Source: Rodentibacter haemolyticus (lineage in GTDB: Bacteria > Pseudomonadota > Gammaproteobacteria > Enterobacterales > Pasteurellaceae). From it: 64,000 bases of DNA. The stretch spans positions 434,001-498,000 of the forward strand of contig NZ_CP063056.1 in NCBI RefSeq assembly GCF_015356115.1. Reading direction: 5' to 3'. The notes beneath the pieces were generated by a model that did not search any database, was not told the origin of the DNA, and worked only from the letters and a program-made list of their open reading frames with translations. The translations under genes were made by a program, and so were the position numbers. This document shows, piece after piece, positions 25,352 to 34,976 of the stretch. How positions within the stretch are numbered: position 1 is the first letter of the stretch; the number at the start of each line of letters is the position of its first letter.

Positions 25352-25364
25352 TCGGATTTCCGTT

Positions 25365-25700
25365 TTAATGATGATCAATAAAAGCTGCGATCCAATCAGA
25401 TAAATTGACTAAATCCGCAAGCGTTAATAATTGTTGAGGAGGGTTAACTAAGCGCACTTTTTTATTAGGTAGTCGTTGGCTGCTATGTAAAAAATCACAA
25501 AGTAAGGCAAAACCTGCAGAGTCAATTCTTTTGATGCCGCTTAAATCCCATTCGATAATCGGTTGATTTAACTTAGCCTCAGACAAAAAAGAAGCACGTT
25601 GTTGCCATAAGGGTAACAACGTGTTACGAGATAGCTCCCCACAAAATCGGAGCGCTATCTTATCATTATTTTGAATTAAATCCCAATTTAACATAGTCAT
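25365..25700 (-). CDS. mlaB: MlaB, STAS-domain subunit of the phospholipid ABC transporter
   Basis: A 111-residue STAS-fold protein that binds and stabilises the MlaF ATPase in the inner-membrane MlaFEDB complex. The STAS core shows WDLSGIKRIDSAGFALLCDF, with the Ser typical of such domains. It is last of the mla genes and 4 bp after mlaC. A second ATG two codons in is an alternative start. Confidence 0.9.
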   Translation of the reverse strand: MTMLNWDLIQNNDKIALRFCGELSRNTLLPLWQQRASFLSEAKLNQPIIEWDLSGIKRIDSAGFALLCDFLHSSQRLPNKKVRLVNPPQQLLTLADLVNLSDWIAAFIDHH

Positions 25701-25704
25701 GAGA

Positions 25705-26346
25705 TTATTTTAAGGTGACAGGTTGGGCTGCCGACTTTTGAATTTGTGCGGTTAATGCCTCAATACCTTGCTGGCGTAAAATACCGCTCCATTCGTTTTG
25801 TTTGGTAACCACCATACTCACGCCCTCAGCCACCATATCATAGGCTTGCCATTCACCGGTTTTGCTATTTTTACGCCATTTGAAATCTAATTTAATCGGT
25901 GCAGCGCCGCCGGTTTGAATGATATTCACACGAATACTCACCAAATTCTTATCGCCCACATCTTTTGCCGGCTCAATTTGAATATTTTGGTTACTATACG
26001 CGGTTAAGACTTGCGCATAAGCCTGTTCAATAAAATCACCAAAGGCTTTGAAAAATTTTTCACGCTGTTCCGGTGTCGTTGATTTGAAATGTGAACCCAA
26101 TACTAAAGATCCGGCATAATTCACTTGCACATAAGGTAGTAGATCATTACGAACAATAGTACGCAAATAATTTGGGTTTTGTTTAATTTTAGCCTGATTA
26201 TTTTTAATGTCGACAAACAATTTATCCGATGCTTGCTGCATTAAAACATAAGGGCTGGTTTGCGCCGTAGCAGTACGCGTAACAAAAAGTGCGGCCATTA
26301 CAAAAGTAAAAACGGCAAACCATTTTTTAAACCGAGTAATTTTCAT
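25705..26346 (-). CDS. mlaC: MlaC, periplasmic phospholipid shuttle
   Basis: A 213-residue Tol-tolerance/Ttg2 family protein with a Sec signal peptide ending TRTATA before QTSPY. It carries phospholipids between the outer-membrane MlaA complex and inner-membrane MlaFEDB. Family features are LRTIVRNDLLPYVQVNYAGS and VVTKQNEWSGILRQQGIEAL. Confidence 0.95.
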   Translation of the reverse strand: MKITRFKKWFAVFTFVMAALFVTRTATAQTSPYVLMQQASDKLFVDIKNNQAKIKQNPNYLRTIVRNDLLPYVQVNYAGSLVLGSHFKSTTPEQREKFFKAFGDFIEQAYAQVLTAYSNQNIQIEPAKDVGDKNLVSIRVNIIQTGGAAPIKLDFKWRKNSKTGEWQAYDMVAEGVSMVVTKQNEWSGILRQQGIEALTAQIQKSAAQPVTLK

Positions 26347-26374
26347 CCTAAATCTCCTAAACGTAGCGTTGTTA

Positions 26375-26881
26375 TTATTTTACTTCAGGCGTTGCATGTT
26401 CTGCATTTCCTTCAGATTTTTTATCGCCATAGAGGAATTGACCGATCAGGTCTTCCAACACCATAGCTGATTTTGTATCTTGAATCTGGCTTCCCTCTTT
26501 TAGCATTGCGGTTTCACCATCATCAAACCCCATACTTAATGCGATATATTGCTCGCCTAATAATCCCGAAGTTTTAATCGATAAAGAACTATTTTCCGGG
26601 ATTTCGTTATATTCCTCGTTAATGGCGATATTGACCTTCGGTAAATAGGTTTTCTCATCTAACGAAATACCGCTTACCCGACCAATCACCACACCGCCCA
26701 CCTTAAGTGGCGCACGGACTTTTAGTCCGCCGATATTATCAAAAGTTGCAGTCACGGTATAAGATTTATTTTCACCAAAACCTTGTACATTTGCCACACG
26801 TAAGCCTAAAAAAACCAACGCGCCAATGCCAAGTAATAAAAATAAGCCCACCCAAAATTCATATTTCATCGTTTGTCGCAT
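26375..26881 (-). CDS. mlaD: MlaD, MCE-domain subunit of the phospholipid transporter
   Basis: A 168-residue protein with an N-terminal membrane anchor (FWVGLFLLLGIGALVFLGLR) and one MCE domain (YTVTATFDNIGGLKVRAPLK, KTSGLLGEQYIAL). MlaD forms a hexameric ring on the periplasmic side. I chose the ATG at 26881 with AAGGGT upstream; a start nine codons earlier is possible but lacks a good site. Confidence 0.94.
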   Translation of the reverse strand: MRQTMKYEFWVGLFLLLGIGALVFLGLRVANVQGFGENKSYTVTATFDNIGGLKVRAPLKVGGVVIGRVSGISLDEKTYLPKVNIAINEEYNEIPENSSLSIKTSGLLGEQYIALSMGFDDGETAMLKEGSQIQDTKSAMVLEDLIGQFLYGDKKSEGNAEHATPEVK

Positions 26882-26894
26882 AAAAATACCCTTT

Positions 26895-27680
26895 TTAACC
26901 GGCCCCAAACATAATAGCTGTTAAGATAAAATCTAACCCGAGTACCACCAAGGAGGCGTGAACTACAGTTCTGGTTGTGGCTTGACTGATACCTTCTGAT
27001 GTCGGTATACAATCATAGCCGTTGAATAACGCAATCCATACTACCGCAATAGCGAAGAATACGCTTTTAATAAATCCGTTAAGAATGTCATAGCTCCAGC
27101 TTACCGCATTTTGCATAACCGACCAAAAGCTACCGGCATCCACACCTTTCCAATCTACCCCTACAAGAGAGCCCCCCCAAATACCAATGGCAATAAAGAT
27201 AATGGAAAGAATCGGCATTGCGATGATCCCCGCCCAAAATCTGGGCGCAATCACTCGGCGAAGCGGATCAACCGCCATCATTTCTAGACTTGAAAGCTGT
27301 TCCGTCGCTTTCATTAAGCCGATTTCGGCAGTAAGCGCAGAACCCGCCCGACCGGCGAATAAAAGTGCGGTTACAACCGGACCTAATTCCCTCAAAAGCG
27401 AAAGCGCCACAAGTTGCCCAAGACTGGTTTCGGCAGAAAAATCCACCAATACCACATAACCTTGTAAACCTAGCACCATACCGATAAATAAACCGGAAAG
27501 CATCACAATGAGTAAGGATTGTACGCCTAAAACATACAGTTGCTTAACTAGCAGAGGGAAATGTTTACGAACTTGCGGTTTCCCTAGCAATGCACCGAAT
27601 AACATAAACCCCGCACGCCCTAAGGCACGGAAAAAACGGATTACAGTACTGCCGAGGGAAGAAATCATATGAACTATCAT
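26895..27680 (-). CDS. mlaE: MlaE, permease of the phospholipid transporter
   Basis: A 261-residue inner-membrane permease. It shows family blocks GRAGSALTAEIGLMKATEQL, LEMMAVDPLRRVIAPRFWAG and the C-terminal LDFILTAIMFG. It overlaps mlaF by 4 bp, so translation is coupled. Confidence 0.96.
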   Translation of the reverse strand: MIVHMISSLGSTVIRFFRALGRAGFMLFGALLGKPQVRKHFPLLVKQLYVLGVQSLLIVMLSGLFIGMVLGLQGYVVLVDFSAETSLGQLVALSLLRELGPVVTALLFAGRAGSALTAEIGLMKATEQLSSLEMMAVDPLRRVIAPRFWAGIIAMPILSIIFIAIGIWGGSLVGVDWKGVDAGSFWSVMQNAVSWSYDILNGFIKSVFFAIAVVWIALFNGYDCIPTSEGISQATTRTVVHASLVVLGLDFILTAIMFGAG

Positions 27681-28471
27681 TGAAATAATTCCTCCGCATA
27701 ATTATTCGCCGGATAATGGAATTTCACCGGACCGTCCGCTTCCCCTTTCAAGAATTGCAACACTTGCGGATCCTTACTTTCAAGTAATTGCTCGGAAGTC
27801 CCCTCTGCAATAACGTGTTTATCCGCAATAATATAAGCATAGTCGGCAATACTTAATACTTCCTGCACATCATGGGAAACCACTATAGACGTGAGGTTCA
27901 AGGCTTCATTCAAACGTTTAATCAAACTGACGATAACCCCCATACTAATGGGATCCTGTCCTGTAAAAGGCTCATCAAACATAATTAAATCAGGATCTAA
28001 TGCAATCGCACGCGCCAATGCGGCACGGCGCGCCATACCGCCTGAAAGTTCGGACGGCATTAATTTTGCCGCGCCACGCAACCCCACCGCTTCCAATTTC
28101 ATTAGCACAATTTGGCGAATCAGACTTTCCGGTAAACGGGTATGTTCACGAATAGGAAATGCCACGTTATCAAACGTGGAAATATCCGTAAAAAGCGCAC
28201 CGGATTGAAATAACATTCCCATACGTTTACGCACTTCATAAAGCTCACGATTGGAAAGACGACAAATATCTTTATCGTCAAACCGAATTTCCCCCTGTTC
28301 CGGGTGTAATTGCCCGCCGATTAACTTTAGTAGCGTGGTTTTCCCGATCCCTGACGGCCCCATAATGGCCGTAATTTTGCCCTTTTGGACTTTTAGATTC
28401 AGGTTATCGTAAATCACCCGCTCACCCCGTTTAAAGGTCAGGTTTTTGACTTCAATTAGATTTTGCTTCAT
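27677..28471 (-). CDS. mlaF: MlaF, ATPase of the phospholipid transporter
   Basis: A 264-residue ABC ATPase. Walker A is GPSGIGKTTLL near residues 39-49, the signature is LSGGMARR and Walker B is LIMFDEPFTGQDP, with the MlaF-typical FTGQD. It is the first gene of the mlaFEDCB-ibaG-murA run, which maintains outer-membrane lipid asymmetry. Confidence 0.96.
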   Translation of the reverse strand: MKQNLIEVKNLTFKRGERVIYDNLNLKVQKGKITAIMGPSGIGKTTLLKLIGGQLHPEQGEIRFDDKDICRLSNRELYEVRKRMGMLFQSGALFTDISTFDNVAFPIREHTRLPESLIRQIVLMKLEAVGLRGAAKLMPSELSGGMARRAALARAIALDPDLIMFDEPFTGQDPISMGVIVSLIKRLNEALNLTSIVVSHDVQEVLSIADYAYIIADKHVIAEGTSEQLLESKDPQVLQFLKGEADGPVKFHYPANNYAEELFQ

Positions 28472-28564
28472 TAAAATCTCATTTCTGTTAAATGATTTAA
28501 AAAAACCACTAATAATATCAATATGATGATGAGTAACCCCATCAATAAAGTGCGGTCGTTTTGA

Positions 28565-30103
28565 CTATTGTTTTTGTGAAAGGTTCATCTTACGGTGAAC
28601 AACCCCCATAATACCGCGCAACACTAAAAACAATAACATCAAACCATAAAGCGGCAGATTACCAAGCACCGAATAAGGCGTTTTGCCTTCGGTCGGCGCA
28701 ATTTTGCGGGTTAATGTCGTTTCCACAAACTGAGGCGCTTGCGCCAAAATCTGCCCTTTTTCCCCAATAAACACGGTGATCCCCGTGTTAGTTGCACGAA
28801 CCAAAGGCTTGCCTAATTCCAAAGCCCGCATTCTTGCCATTTGTAAATGCTGCCAAGGCCCAATAGAATCCCCAAACCACGCATCATTAGAAATGGTAAG
28901 TAAATAATCCGAGTCTTTTTTCAGATTTTCACGCACTTGCTCACCAAAAATAATTTCGTAGCAAATAGCCGGTGAAAAAGCACGATGCTTAGCCAACAAA
29001 GAAGGCTGTATCGCCTCACCGCTTTGGAAAGCGGACATCGGCAAATTAAAAACGGAATTTAACGGGCGCAATAAATTTTCTAACGGCACGTATTCGCCAA
29101 AAGGCACAAGATGGTGCTTGGCATAACGATTCACAGTATCTAATTGATAAGGAAAATCAGGGTTCCCTGCGGTCACAATCGAATTAAGCAACTTACCGGA
29201 TTTATCATCCTGATACACCGTCCCCACCATAATTTCAGTTTTTGTTTCCCTTGCCGAACGATCAAGAGTTTCAAAAAACGGCACTATCGCATTTTCAAGG
29301 GTCGGCAAAGCCGATTCCGGCAGAATAATCAGATCGGTTTTCCCTAAATTTTCAGCAATTAATTTCTGATAAATTTCTAATGTGGAATAAAAATAAGCAG
29401 GATCCCATTTCAAATTCTGTTCAATATTCCCCTGCACTAAAGTAATAGAAATGGCTTTATCATCCACTGATTTCACAAAATCAATACGTGATGAATATGC
29501 GCTTAATCCCCCCACAACCGCTAACAACAAGAGATTTGTGAGCATCAACTTCATATTTTTTGCGCGAAATAAAGCAAAAACAGCATTAAAAATAACCGCA
29601 CTTGCCCATACGACAAAAAAGGTTAAACCCGTTACACCAAAAATCGGGGCGATCCCTGAAAACGGGCCGTCGATTTGTGTATAACCGAACTGCAACCAAG
29701 GAAAACCGGTAAAAATCCAACCTCGTAGGAGCTCGGTAAATGTCCAAATGACGGCAAAAATGACCGCACTTTGAACTTGAAAACGCTTCACAATATAGGT
29801 GAAAAGCATTGGGTAAAGGGCAAGATAAGCGGAAAGTAACCCCACCAATAAATAACTTAACCCTAAAGATGCCCCGCCAAATTGATGAATGCTGACATTC
29901 AACCAATTTACACCAAAGCAGAAAAAAGCCATAGACCATAAAAATGAGCCTAAAAGTGCGGTCGATTTCTTCGGTGTTTTCGCCACATAAAGTAAACCGA
30001 TAACGGATATATACGCCAATCCCCAATAATCAAAGGGAGAAAAAGCATAAACGCCGAGAACACCGGAAATGATGGCAATAAGATAAACAGAATATTTCTT
30101 CAT
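28565..30103 (-). CDS. lnt: Apolipoprotein N-acyltransferase
   Basis: A 512-residue inner-membrane enzyme that adds the third acyl chain to lipoproteins so they can be sorted to the outer membrane. It has about eight membrane helices and a periplasmic nitrilase domain with the catalytic triad in LPESALPT (Glu), the Lys of the following segments and AICYEIIFGE (Cys). It lies 91 bp after corC, as in E. coli, and would serve the lipoproteins encoded here (PilF, YeaY, the OmpA-like protein). Confidence 0.95.
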   Translation of the reverse strand: MKKYSVYLIAIISGVLGVYAFSPFDYWGLAYISVIGLLYVAKTPKKSTALLGSFLWSMAFFCFGVNWLNVSIHQFGGASLGLSYLLVGLLSAYLALYPMLFTYIVKRFQVQSAVIFAVIWTFTELLRGWIFTGFPWLQFGYTQIDGPFSGIAPIFGVTGLTFFVVWASAVIFNAVFALFRAKNMKLMLTNLLLLAVVGGLSAYSSRIDFVKSVDDKAISITLVQGNIEQNLKWDPAYFYSTLEIYQKLIAENLGKTDLIILPESALPTLENAIVPFFETLDRSARETKTEIMVGTVYQDDKSGKLLNSIVTAGNPDFPYQLDTVNRYAKHHLVPFGEYVPLENLLRPLNSVFNLPMSAFQSGEAIQPSLLAKHRAFSPAICYEIIFGEQVRENLKKDSDYLLTISNDAWFGDSIGPWQHLQMARMRALELGKPLVRATNTGITVFIGEKGQILAQAPQFVETTLTRKIAPTEGKTPYSVLGNLPLYGLMLLFLVLRGIMGVVHRKMNLSQKQ

Positions 30104-30194
30104 AAAAAATGAGGGGCGTATGCCTACGCCCTTTGATGTATCAATTTAAAAATAAACGTATGTAAATACGCACGATAAAAACGGAGAAAACAGA

Positions 30195-31094
30195 TTATGC
30201 CGTTTTTTCTTCCGCAGCTTCCATCTCCGATAAACGCTCATCCGGTACGGTAACGCGAAGCTGAATTAAGCGGCGACTATCTGCGGAAGTTACTTTAAAT
30301 TGCAGATTTTCTAAAGTAATTTCTTCACCGCGTTTCGGCAAATAACCGAAAGCCTGCATCACTAAACCGCCGATCGTATCCACTTCTTCATCATCAAAAC
30401 GGGTGTTGAATTGAGCGTTAAAATCATCAATATCGGTTAACGCACGCACCGCATAGGTATGACGTGAAAGCTGGCGAATATCGGCGATTTCTTCTTCATC
30501 AAATTCATCTTCAATATCACCCACAATTTGTTCCAAAATATCTTCAATCGTCACCAACCCGGATACCGCCCCAAATTCATCGACCACAATCGCCATATGA
30601 AAACGCTCCGAACGGAAATCTTTCAACATTCTATCGACACGTTTACTCTCCGGCACGATTACCGCCGGGCGTAAAAGTTTCGATAAATCAAATTCTTCCG
30701 CATCTTCACGCAAAAATTTCAGTAAATCTTTCGCATGCAAAATACCGGCGATGTTATCACGATCATCCGAATCGGCAATAACAGGGAAACGTGAATGCGC
30801 CGATTCGATAATCGTATTTAGACAGACACTTAAATCTTCTTGCTCTTCAATAAAAACAATTTGAGAACGTGGGATCATAATATCACGCACACGAAGCTCG
30901 GCAATTTCCATCACGCCTTCAATCATTTCACGAGTGTTTTGATCGATGAGATCATTTTGTTCGGAATCACGAATCACCTCGACAAGCTCTTCACGATTTT
31001 TTAGTTCGCCTTGAAAAAAGCGACTAAATAAAGATTGGAAAAAAGGTTTTTTAATACCTTCTGATTGAGTTGAGTTTTGCTGTTCTTCGTTCAT
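30195..31094 (-). CDS. corC: CorC/YbeX CBS-domain protein
   Basis: A 299-residue cytoplasmic protein with two CBS domains (RDIMIPRSQIVFIEE and AIVVDEFGAVSGLVTIEDIL) and a C-terminal CorC_HlyC domain. It is associated with magnesium/cobalt efflux and, in E. coli, with the ybeZYX-lnt ribosome-related cluster. It has no membrane segments, unlike full-length CNNM transporters. Confidence 0.93.
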   Translation of the reverse strand: MNEEQQNSTQSEGIKKPFFQSLFSRFFQGELKNREELVEVIRDSEQNDLIDQNTREMIEGVMEIAELRVRDIMIPRSQIVFIEEQEDLSVCLNTIIESAHSRFPVIADSDDRDNIAGILHAKDLLKFLREDAEEFDLSKLLRPAVIVPESKRVDRMLKDFRSERFHMAIVVDEFGAVSGLVTIEDILEQIVGDIEDEFDEEEIADIRQLSRHTYAVRALTDIDDFNAQFNTRFDDEEVDTIGGLVMQAFGYLPKRGEEITLENLQFKVTSADSRRLIQLRVTVPDERLSEMEAAEEKTA

Positions 31095-31137
31095 ATTCGT
31101 CTTAGCAGTCTATTTTCATTTCCACAAGAGAACCGTT

Positions 31138-31166
31138 ATTCTACAAGCTAAGTGATATAAAAGTAA
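31138..31166 (-). promoter_or_regulatory. Probable corC-lnt promoter
   Basis: On the minus strand TTACTT and TAGAAT are separated by 17 bp, 44 bp upstream of the corC start. Confidence 0.45.
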
Positions 31167-31198
31167 GCTAAATTTGCAGAAGTGCGGTAAAAAACACC

Positions 31199-31348
31199 GA
31201 TATTATGTAGCACTTACACAAAACGGAGCAGGGTGTGCCAGCCAAAGGTGTAACGCATCGTTAACCCTAAGTTCGGTGCGTTACGGCCAGCCTGACGCCC
31301 CTACATTTGAATCAAAAACTGCCTTTTGTGCAAGTGATGCGCAACACC
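31199..31348. repeat. MITE-like intergenic repeat, copy B
   Basis: A 150-bp element whose left end GATATTATGTAGCACTTACA matches the other copies. The right end (TTTTGTGCAAGTGATGCG) is more degenerate. It contains TAACGCATCGTTAAC and GGTGCGTTACGG blocks. It occupies most of the gap between galM and corC, next to an uptake sequence at 31,180. Confidence 0.65.
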
Positions 31349-31380
31349 GAAAAACACATTCATTTTTTACCGCATTTTTC

Positions 31381-32406
31381 TTATAAGAACTTAAACTCCG
31401 TCCACTGATAATATCGTTCTCCGGCTTTTTGAATGCCGCCGTAATTTTGCCATTCGGGATGATTCGGCGTATCCGGCAGGCATTGGGTTTCTAATGCGAT
31501 ACCTGAAAAATCGCCGTACTGTTCACCGTTTCGTGTTGGTGTACCGGCAAGATAATTTCCGGTGTAAACCTGTAATGCCGCCTGAGAGGTACGTACTTCT
31601 AAACTTAAATCACCCTTTGGTGAAACAAGCAATACGCACGGTTTTTGCCAAGCTTTATTGACAATGAAGGAATGATCGTATCCCTTTACAATCTGTTGCT
31701 CGTCCTGTAAAAAATCCCGCTTGATCGGTTTTGCAATACGAAAATCAAAACTTGTCCCCACCACGTGTTTTAGCGGGGAGTTAGGGATACCTTCGCTATC
31801 TACCGGTAAATAGAAATCGGCATTTAAGCGTAGGCTGTGATTACGTACATCGGAGCCTTGTTCGGCATTTTCTAAATTAAAATAAGCATGATTGGTGAGA
31901 TTTAAAGCGGTATCTTTATCGCTTACGCCTTCATATTCGATTTTTACGCTATTTTCCTCCGTGAGACTGTATGTCGCCGCCACTTCTACATTACCGGGAA
32001 AGCCTTGATCGCCGTCAGCGGAAAACAGAGAAAAACGTACGAAATTTTCACCGCACTTTTCAATCGCCCAACGTCGTTTGCCAAAACCTTCACCGCCATG
32101 CAGTTGGTGTTTCCCTTGATTTGCTGCAAGATGAATTTTCTCCCCTTTTAATTCAAATTGCGCATTGGCAATACGATTTGCATAACGCCCCACACTTGCA
32201 CCTAAATAGGCTTGCTGGACGGGATAATCTTCGATTTTACAGCCCAGCAATACTTCTCGTAATCCGCCGTTCACCGGTATTTGGCAAGAAAGCCAAGTCG
32301 CTCCCCAATCCATCAATTTGATGCACATTCCTTTTTGATTTTGTAAGGTTATAACTTGGTACGGCGCACCATCAGGTGCATTGAAAACTGTTTTTTCAAT
32401 CATCAT
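31381..32406 (-). CDS. galM: Aldose 1-epimerase (galactose mutarotase)
   Basis: A 341-residue enzyme converting beta-D-galactose to the alpha anomer used by galactokinase. It shows the catalytic His regions (KHQLHGGEGFGKRRW, TNHAYFNL) and the general base Glu in GIALETQCLPD. It is the last gene of galT-galK-galM, starting 6 bp after galK. The second Met is an alternative start. Confidence 0.94.
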   Translation of the reverse strand: MMIEKTVFNAPDGAPYQVITLQNQKGMCIKLMDWGATWLSCQIPVNGGLREVLLGCKIEDYPVQQAYLGASVGRYANRIANAQFELKGEKIHLAANQGKHQLHGGEGFGKRRWAIEKCGENFVRFSLFSADGDQGFPGNVEVAATYSLTEENSVKIEYEGVSDKDTALNLTNHAYFNLENAEQGSDVRNHSLRLNADFYLPVDSEGIPNSPLKHVVGTSFDFRIAKPIKRDFLQDEQQIVKGYDHSFIVNKAWQKPCVLLVSPKGDLSLEVRTSQAALQVYTGNYLAGTPTRNGEQYGDFSGIALETQCLPDTPNHPEWQNYGGIQKAGERYYQWTEFKFL

Positions 32407-32412
32407 TTTCCC

Positions 32413-33567
32413 TTAAATCACACGCACACCTTGCGATGCGGTACAGACATAAAATGTTTCCTTTAATCCTGTCGTTTTTTCATAATTTTCGGCGATAATC
32501 TTACGTACGGATTCGACTTGAGAATGTGACGTAAGCGCAACGATACAACCGCCGAAACCGCCCCCAGTCATCCGAACACCGCCGTTTTTTCCAATAATGA
32601 GCCGAGCAAGCTCAACAAGGTAATCGATCTGCGGGACGGTAATTTCAAAATCATCACGCATTGAATCGTGCGATTGCCCCATTAATTCGCCTAAGCGGGT
32701 TAAATCATTATTTTTTAAAGCTTGTACTGCATCCAGTACACGTTGATTTTCCGTCACAACATGGCGTGCGCGCTTTGCCACGAAAGGATCAAGTGCGGTC
32801 AATTCCGCTTCCTTTTCTTTAAATTGCGCCACGGATACATCACGCAAGGCTTTTACGCCGAAAAATTCGGCTGCCCGTTCACATTGTCGGCGGCGGGTAT
32901 TGTATTCTCCCGTCACTAAATCATGGGGAACATTGGAATTAACGATAATGACGGCCACATCATTCGGCACGGGGGTCGGTAGGGTTTCAAGGCTACGGCA
33001 ATCAATCATTAACAGATGATCTTTTTGTCCGAGTGCCGAAATAAGCTGATCCATATTGCCACAATTTGCGCCTACAAATTGGTTTTCGGCTTTTTGACCG
33101 TTAAGGGCGATATCCGTATGAGAAAGCGGTAAATTCCCTAATTGCTGACAAAACTTTCCGACTGCCACTTCCAAGGCGGCGGATGAACTCAATCCCGATG
33201 AAAGCGGCACGTTACCGGAAATTACAAGATTTGCACCTTGTTTAAAATCAGGGCAACGTTCTTGAATAAATTTCACCACACCACGCACGTAATTTGCCCA
33301 TTTATGGGGACTTTTTTCGATCTTGCCATCAAGAGAAAACTCATCGGCTTCCTGAAGATCCGCCGCATAAACTGTCCAACGATGATCATCGCGTTTTATG
33401 CCGCTAACAGCCGTACCAAAATTAATGGCACAGGGCATCACAAAGCCATCATTATAATCGGTATGTTCACCAATGATATTGACTCGCCCCGGGGCATAAG
33501 TCGTTAATGTTGGTTGAATTTTGAATTTTTGAGTGAAGATTTGTTGAGCTTGTTGGATTGGCGTCAT
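32413..33567 (-). CDS. galK: Galactokinase
   Basis: A 384-residue GHMP kinase that phosphorylates alpha-D-galactose at C1. The galactokinase signature GRVNIIGEHTDYNDGFV is at residues about 28-44, the ATP motif PLSSGLSSSAALE near 126-138, and the C-terminal GGGFGGC motif is present. It is in the gal operon, separated from galT by a 124-bp gap that shows no obvious terminator. Confidence 0.97.
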   Translation of the reverse strand: MTPIQQAQQIFTQKFKIQPTLTTYAPGRVNIIGEHTDYNDGFVMPCAINFGTAVSGIKRDDHRWTVYAADLQEADEFSLDGKIEKSPHKWANYVRGVVKFIQERCPDFKQGANLVISGNVPLSSGLSSSAALEVAVGKFCQQLGNLPLSHTDIALNGQKAENQFVGANCGNMDQLISALGQKDHLLMIDCRSLETLPTPVPNDVAVIIVNSNVPHDLVTGEYNTRRRQCERAAEFFGVKALRDVSVAQFKEKEAELTALDPFVAKRARHVVTENQRVLDAVQALKNNDLTRLGELMGQSHDSMRDDFEITVPQIDYLVELARLIIGKNGGVRMTGGGFGGCIVALTSHSQVESVRKIIAENYEKTTGLKETFYVCTASQGVRVI

Positions 33568-33691
33568 ATTATTTTCCTTACGAAATGCTTCGCATAATGA
33601 ATGCTTTTCGATAAAATGTCGTTTCTTTCTTTGAGGAAATAGGCTATATCAATTGGTTTTCCCCAAAGGAACATTGCTAACCGTGGGCTAT

Positions 33692-34765
33692 TTATTCTCC
33701 CGCTTCCCTACGAACAAAAGCCTCTTTTTCCTTATAATGAACCTCAGGCAAACTTCTCAATCTTTCCGCGGCCTGCTCCGCCGTCAAATCCCGCTGGCTT
33801 TCACCAAGCATTTCATACCCTACCATAAATTTACGTACGGTTGCAGAACGTAATAGAGGCGGATAGAAATGAGCGTGAAGTTGCCAATGTTCATTATCTT
33901 CATTATTAAATGGTGCAGCGTGAAAGCCCATTGAGTAAGGGAATGAGGTTTCAAATAAATTGTCGTATTTCGTTGTCAGTTTCTTCAGCATCAGGGCTAA
34001 ATCTTTTGCTTGCGCATCGGTGAGTTCCGTCAAACGTTTTACGTGGGTCTTTGGAAGCAACAAGGTTTCAAAAGGCCATACAGCCCAATAAGGCACAAGC
34101 GCAACCCAATGTTCGGTTTCCACAACAATACGTTCTTTTAGTGCCAATTCACGTTTTACGTAATCCACTAACATGACAGAACCCTGTTTATTCAGATAAT
34201 CACGCTGCGTGCGATCTTCACGGGTGACTTCATTTGGTAAAAAACTATTCGCCCAGATTTGACCGTGCGGGTGCGGATTAGAACAGCCCATCACCGCCCC
34301 TTTATTCTCAAAAATTTGCACCCAAGGGTATTTTTGTCCGAGTTCAAGAATCTGTTCTTGCCAAACTTTAATCACCTCTTCAATTTCAAGTGCGGTCAAT
34401 AATGGCAGTGTTTTGCTGTGATCCGGCGAGAAACAAATGACGCGGCTTTCGCCACGGGCTTGTGAAGATTGAAAAAGGGGATCATTGGATTTTTCAGGTT
34501 CCGGTGTATTTTCAAGCAATGCGGAAAAATCATTTTTAAACACATAAGGTTTGTGATAATCAGGATTCGGTTCACTGGTAATGCGTTTATTACGGGGGCA
34601 AAGATAACAATCGGGATCATAGCTTGGTTTTTGCTCTTCACTCGTTTTTTCTTGCTGACCTTGCCATGGGCGTTTAGCACGATGCGGCGAAACCAATACC
34701 CATTGATCAATTAGAGGATTATAGCGGCGATGCGGATGATCTGTCGGTTCAAATATTTCGCTCAT
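33692..34765 (-). CDS. galT: Galactose-1-phosphate uridylyltransferase
   Basis: A 357-residue HIT-superfamily enzyme of the Leloir pathway. The active site is NPHPHGQIW, holding the nucleophilic His, and zinc-binding cysteines lie in CYLCPRN. It is the first gene of the gal operon and divergent from galR. No galE is present in this window. Confidence 0.97.
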   Translation of the reverse strand: MSEIFEPTDHPHRRYNPLIDQWVLVSPHRAKRPWQGQQEKTSEEQKPSYDPDCYLCPRNKRITSEPNPDYHKPYVFKNDFSALLENTPEPEKSNDPLFQSSQARGESRVICFSPDHSKTLPLLTALEIEEVIKVWQEQILELGQKYPWVQIFENKGAVMGCSNPHPHGQIWANSFLPNEVTREDRTQRDYLNKQGSVMLVDYVKRELALKERIVVETEHWVALVPYWAVWPFETLLLPKTHVKRLTELTDAQAKDLALMLKKLTTKYDNLFETSFPYSMGFHAAPFNNEDNEHWQLHAHFYPPLLRSATVRKFMVGYEMLGESQRDLTAEQAAERLRSLPEVHYKEKEAFVRREAGE

Positions 34766-34782
34766 TTAAAGCTCCTTTATCA

Positions 34783-34798
34783 TTGTAAACGGTTACAT
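34783..34798. promoter_or_regulatory. GalR/GalS operator near galT
   Basis: TTGTAAACGGTTACAT fits the GalR-family consensus GTGNAANCGNTTNCAC at all core positions. It lies 18 bp upstream of the galT start. Confidence 0.7.
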
Positions 34799-34839
34799 AA
34801 AATAATATTCATAAGATAGCAAATTAGAAAAAATAAACC

Positions 34840-34853
34840 GTGATCTATATCAC
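34840..34853. promoter_or_regulatory. CRP site of the gal operon
   Basis: GTGA-TCTATA-TCAC, a symmetrical CRP core, in the galT/galR divergent promoter region. Confidence 0.65.
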
Positions 34854-34879
34854 AAAATAAAAATATAGCCGAATTTTTT

Positions 34880-34895
34880 TGTGATCTCGGTTACA
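34880..34895. promoter_or_regulatory. Second, weaker CRP-like site between galT and galR
   Basis: TGTGA-TCTCGG-TTACA, one mismatch from the CRP half-site pair. Its inner half also resembles half of a GalR operator. Confidence 0.4.
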
Positions 34896-34902
34896 AATAA
34901 AA

Positions 34903-34918
34903 AAGTAAGCGTTTCCAA
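34903..34918. promoter_or_regulatory. GalR/GalS operator near galR
   Basis: Inverse of TTGGAAACGCTTACTT, which keeps the GAANCGNTTNC-type core. With the site at 34,783 it makes a pair about 120 bp apart, allowing looping as in the E. coli gal operon, and it may give autorepression of galR. Confidence 0.6.
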
Positions 34919-34976
34919 TTTTATTGAAAAATCGTTATGATAACATCATAGCCACTGAATAAATGAGCCTATTGTT

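Noticed and set aside
31174..31386. A 70-residue + strand frame within the galM-corC gap
   Set aside because: It is a translation of MITE-like copy B and an uptake sequence; no ribosome binding site and no similarity to proteins.
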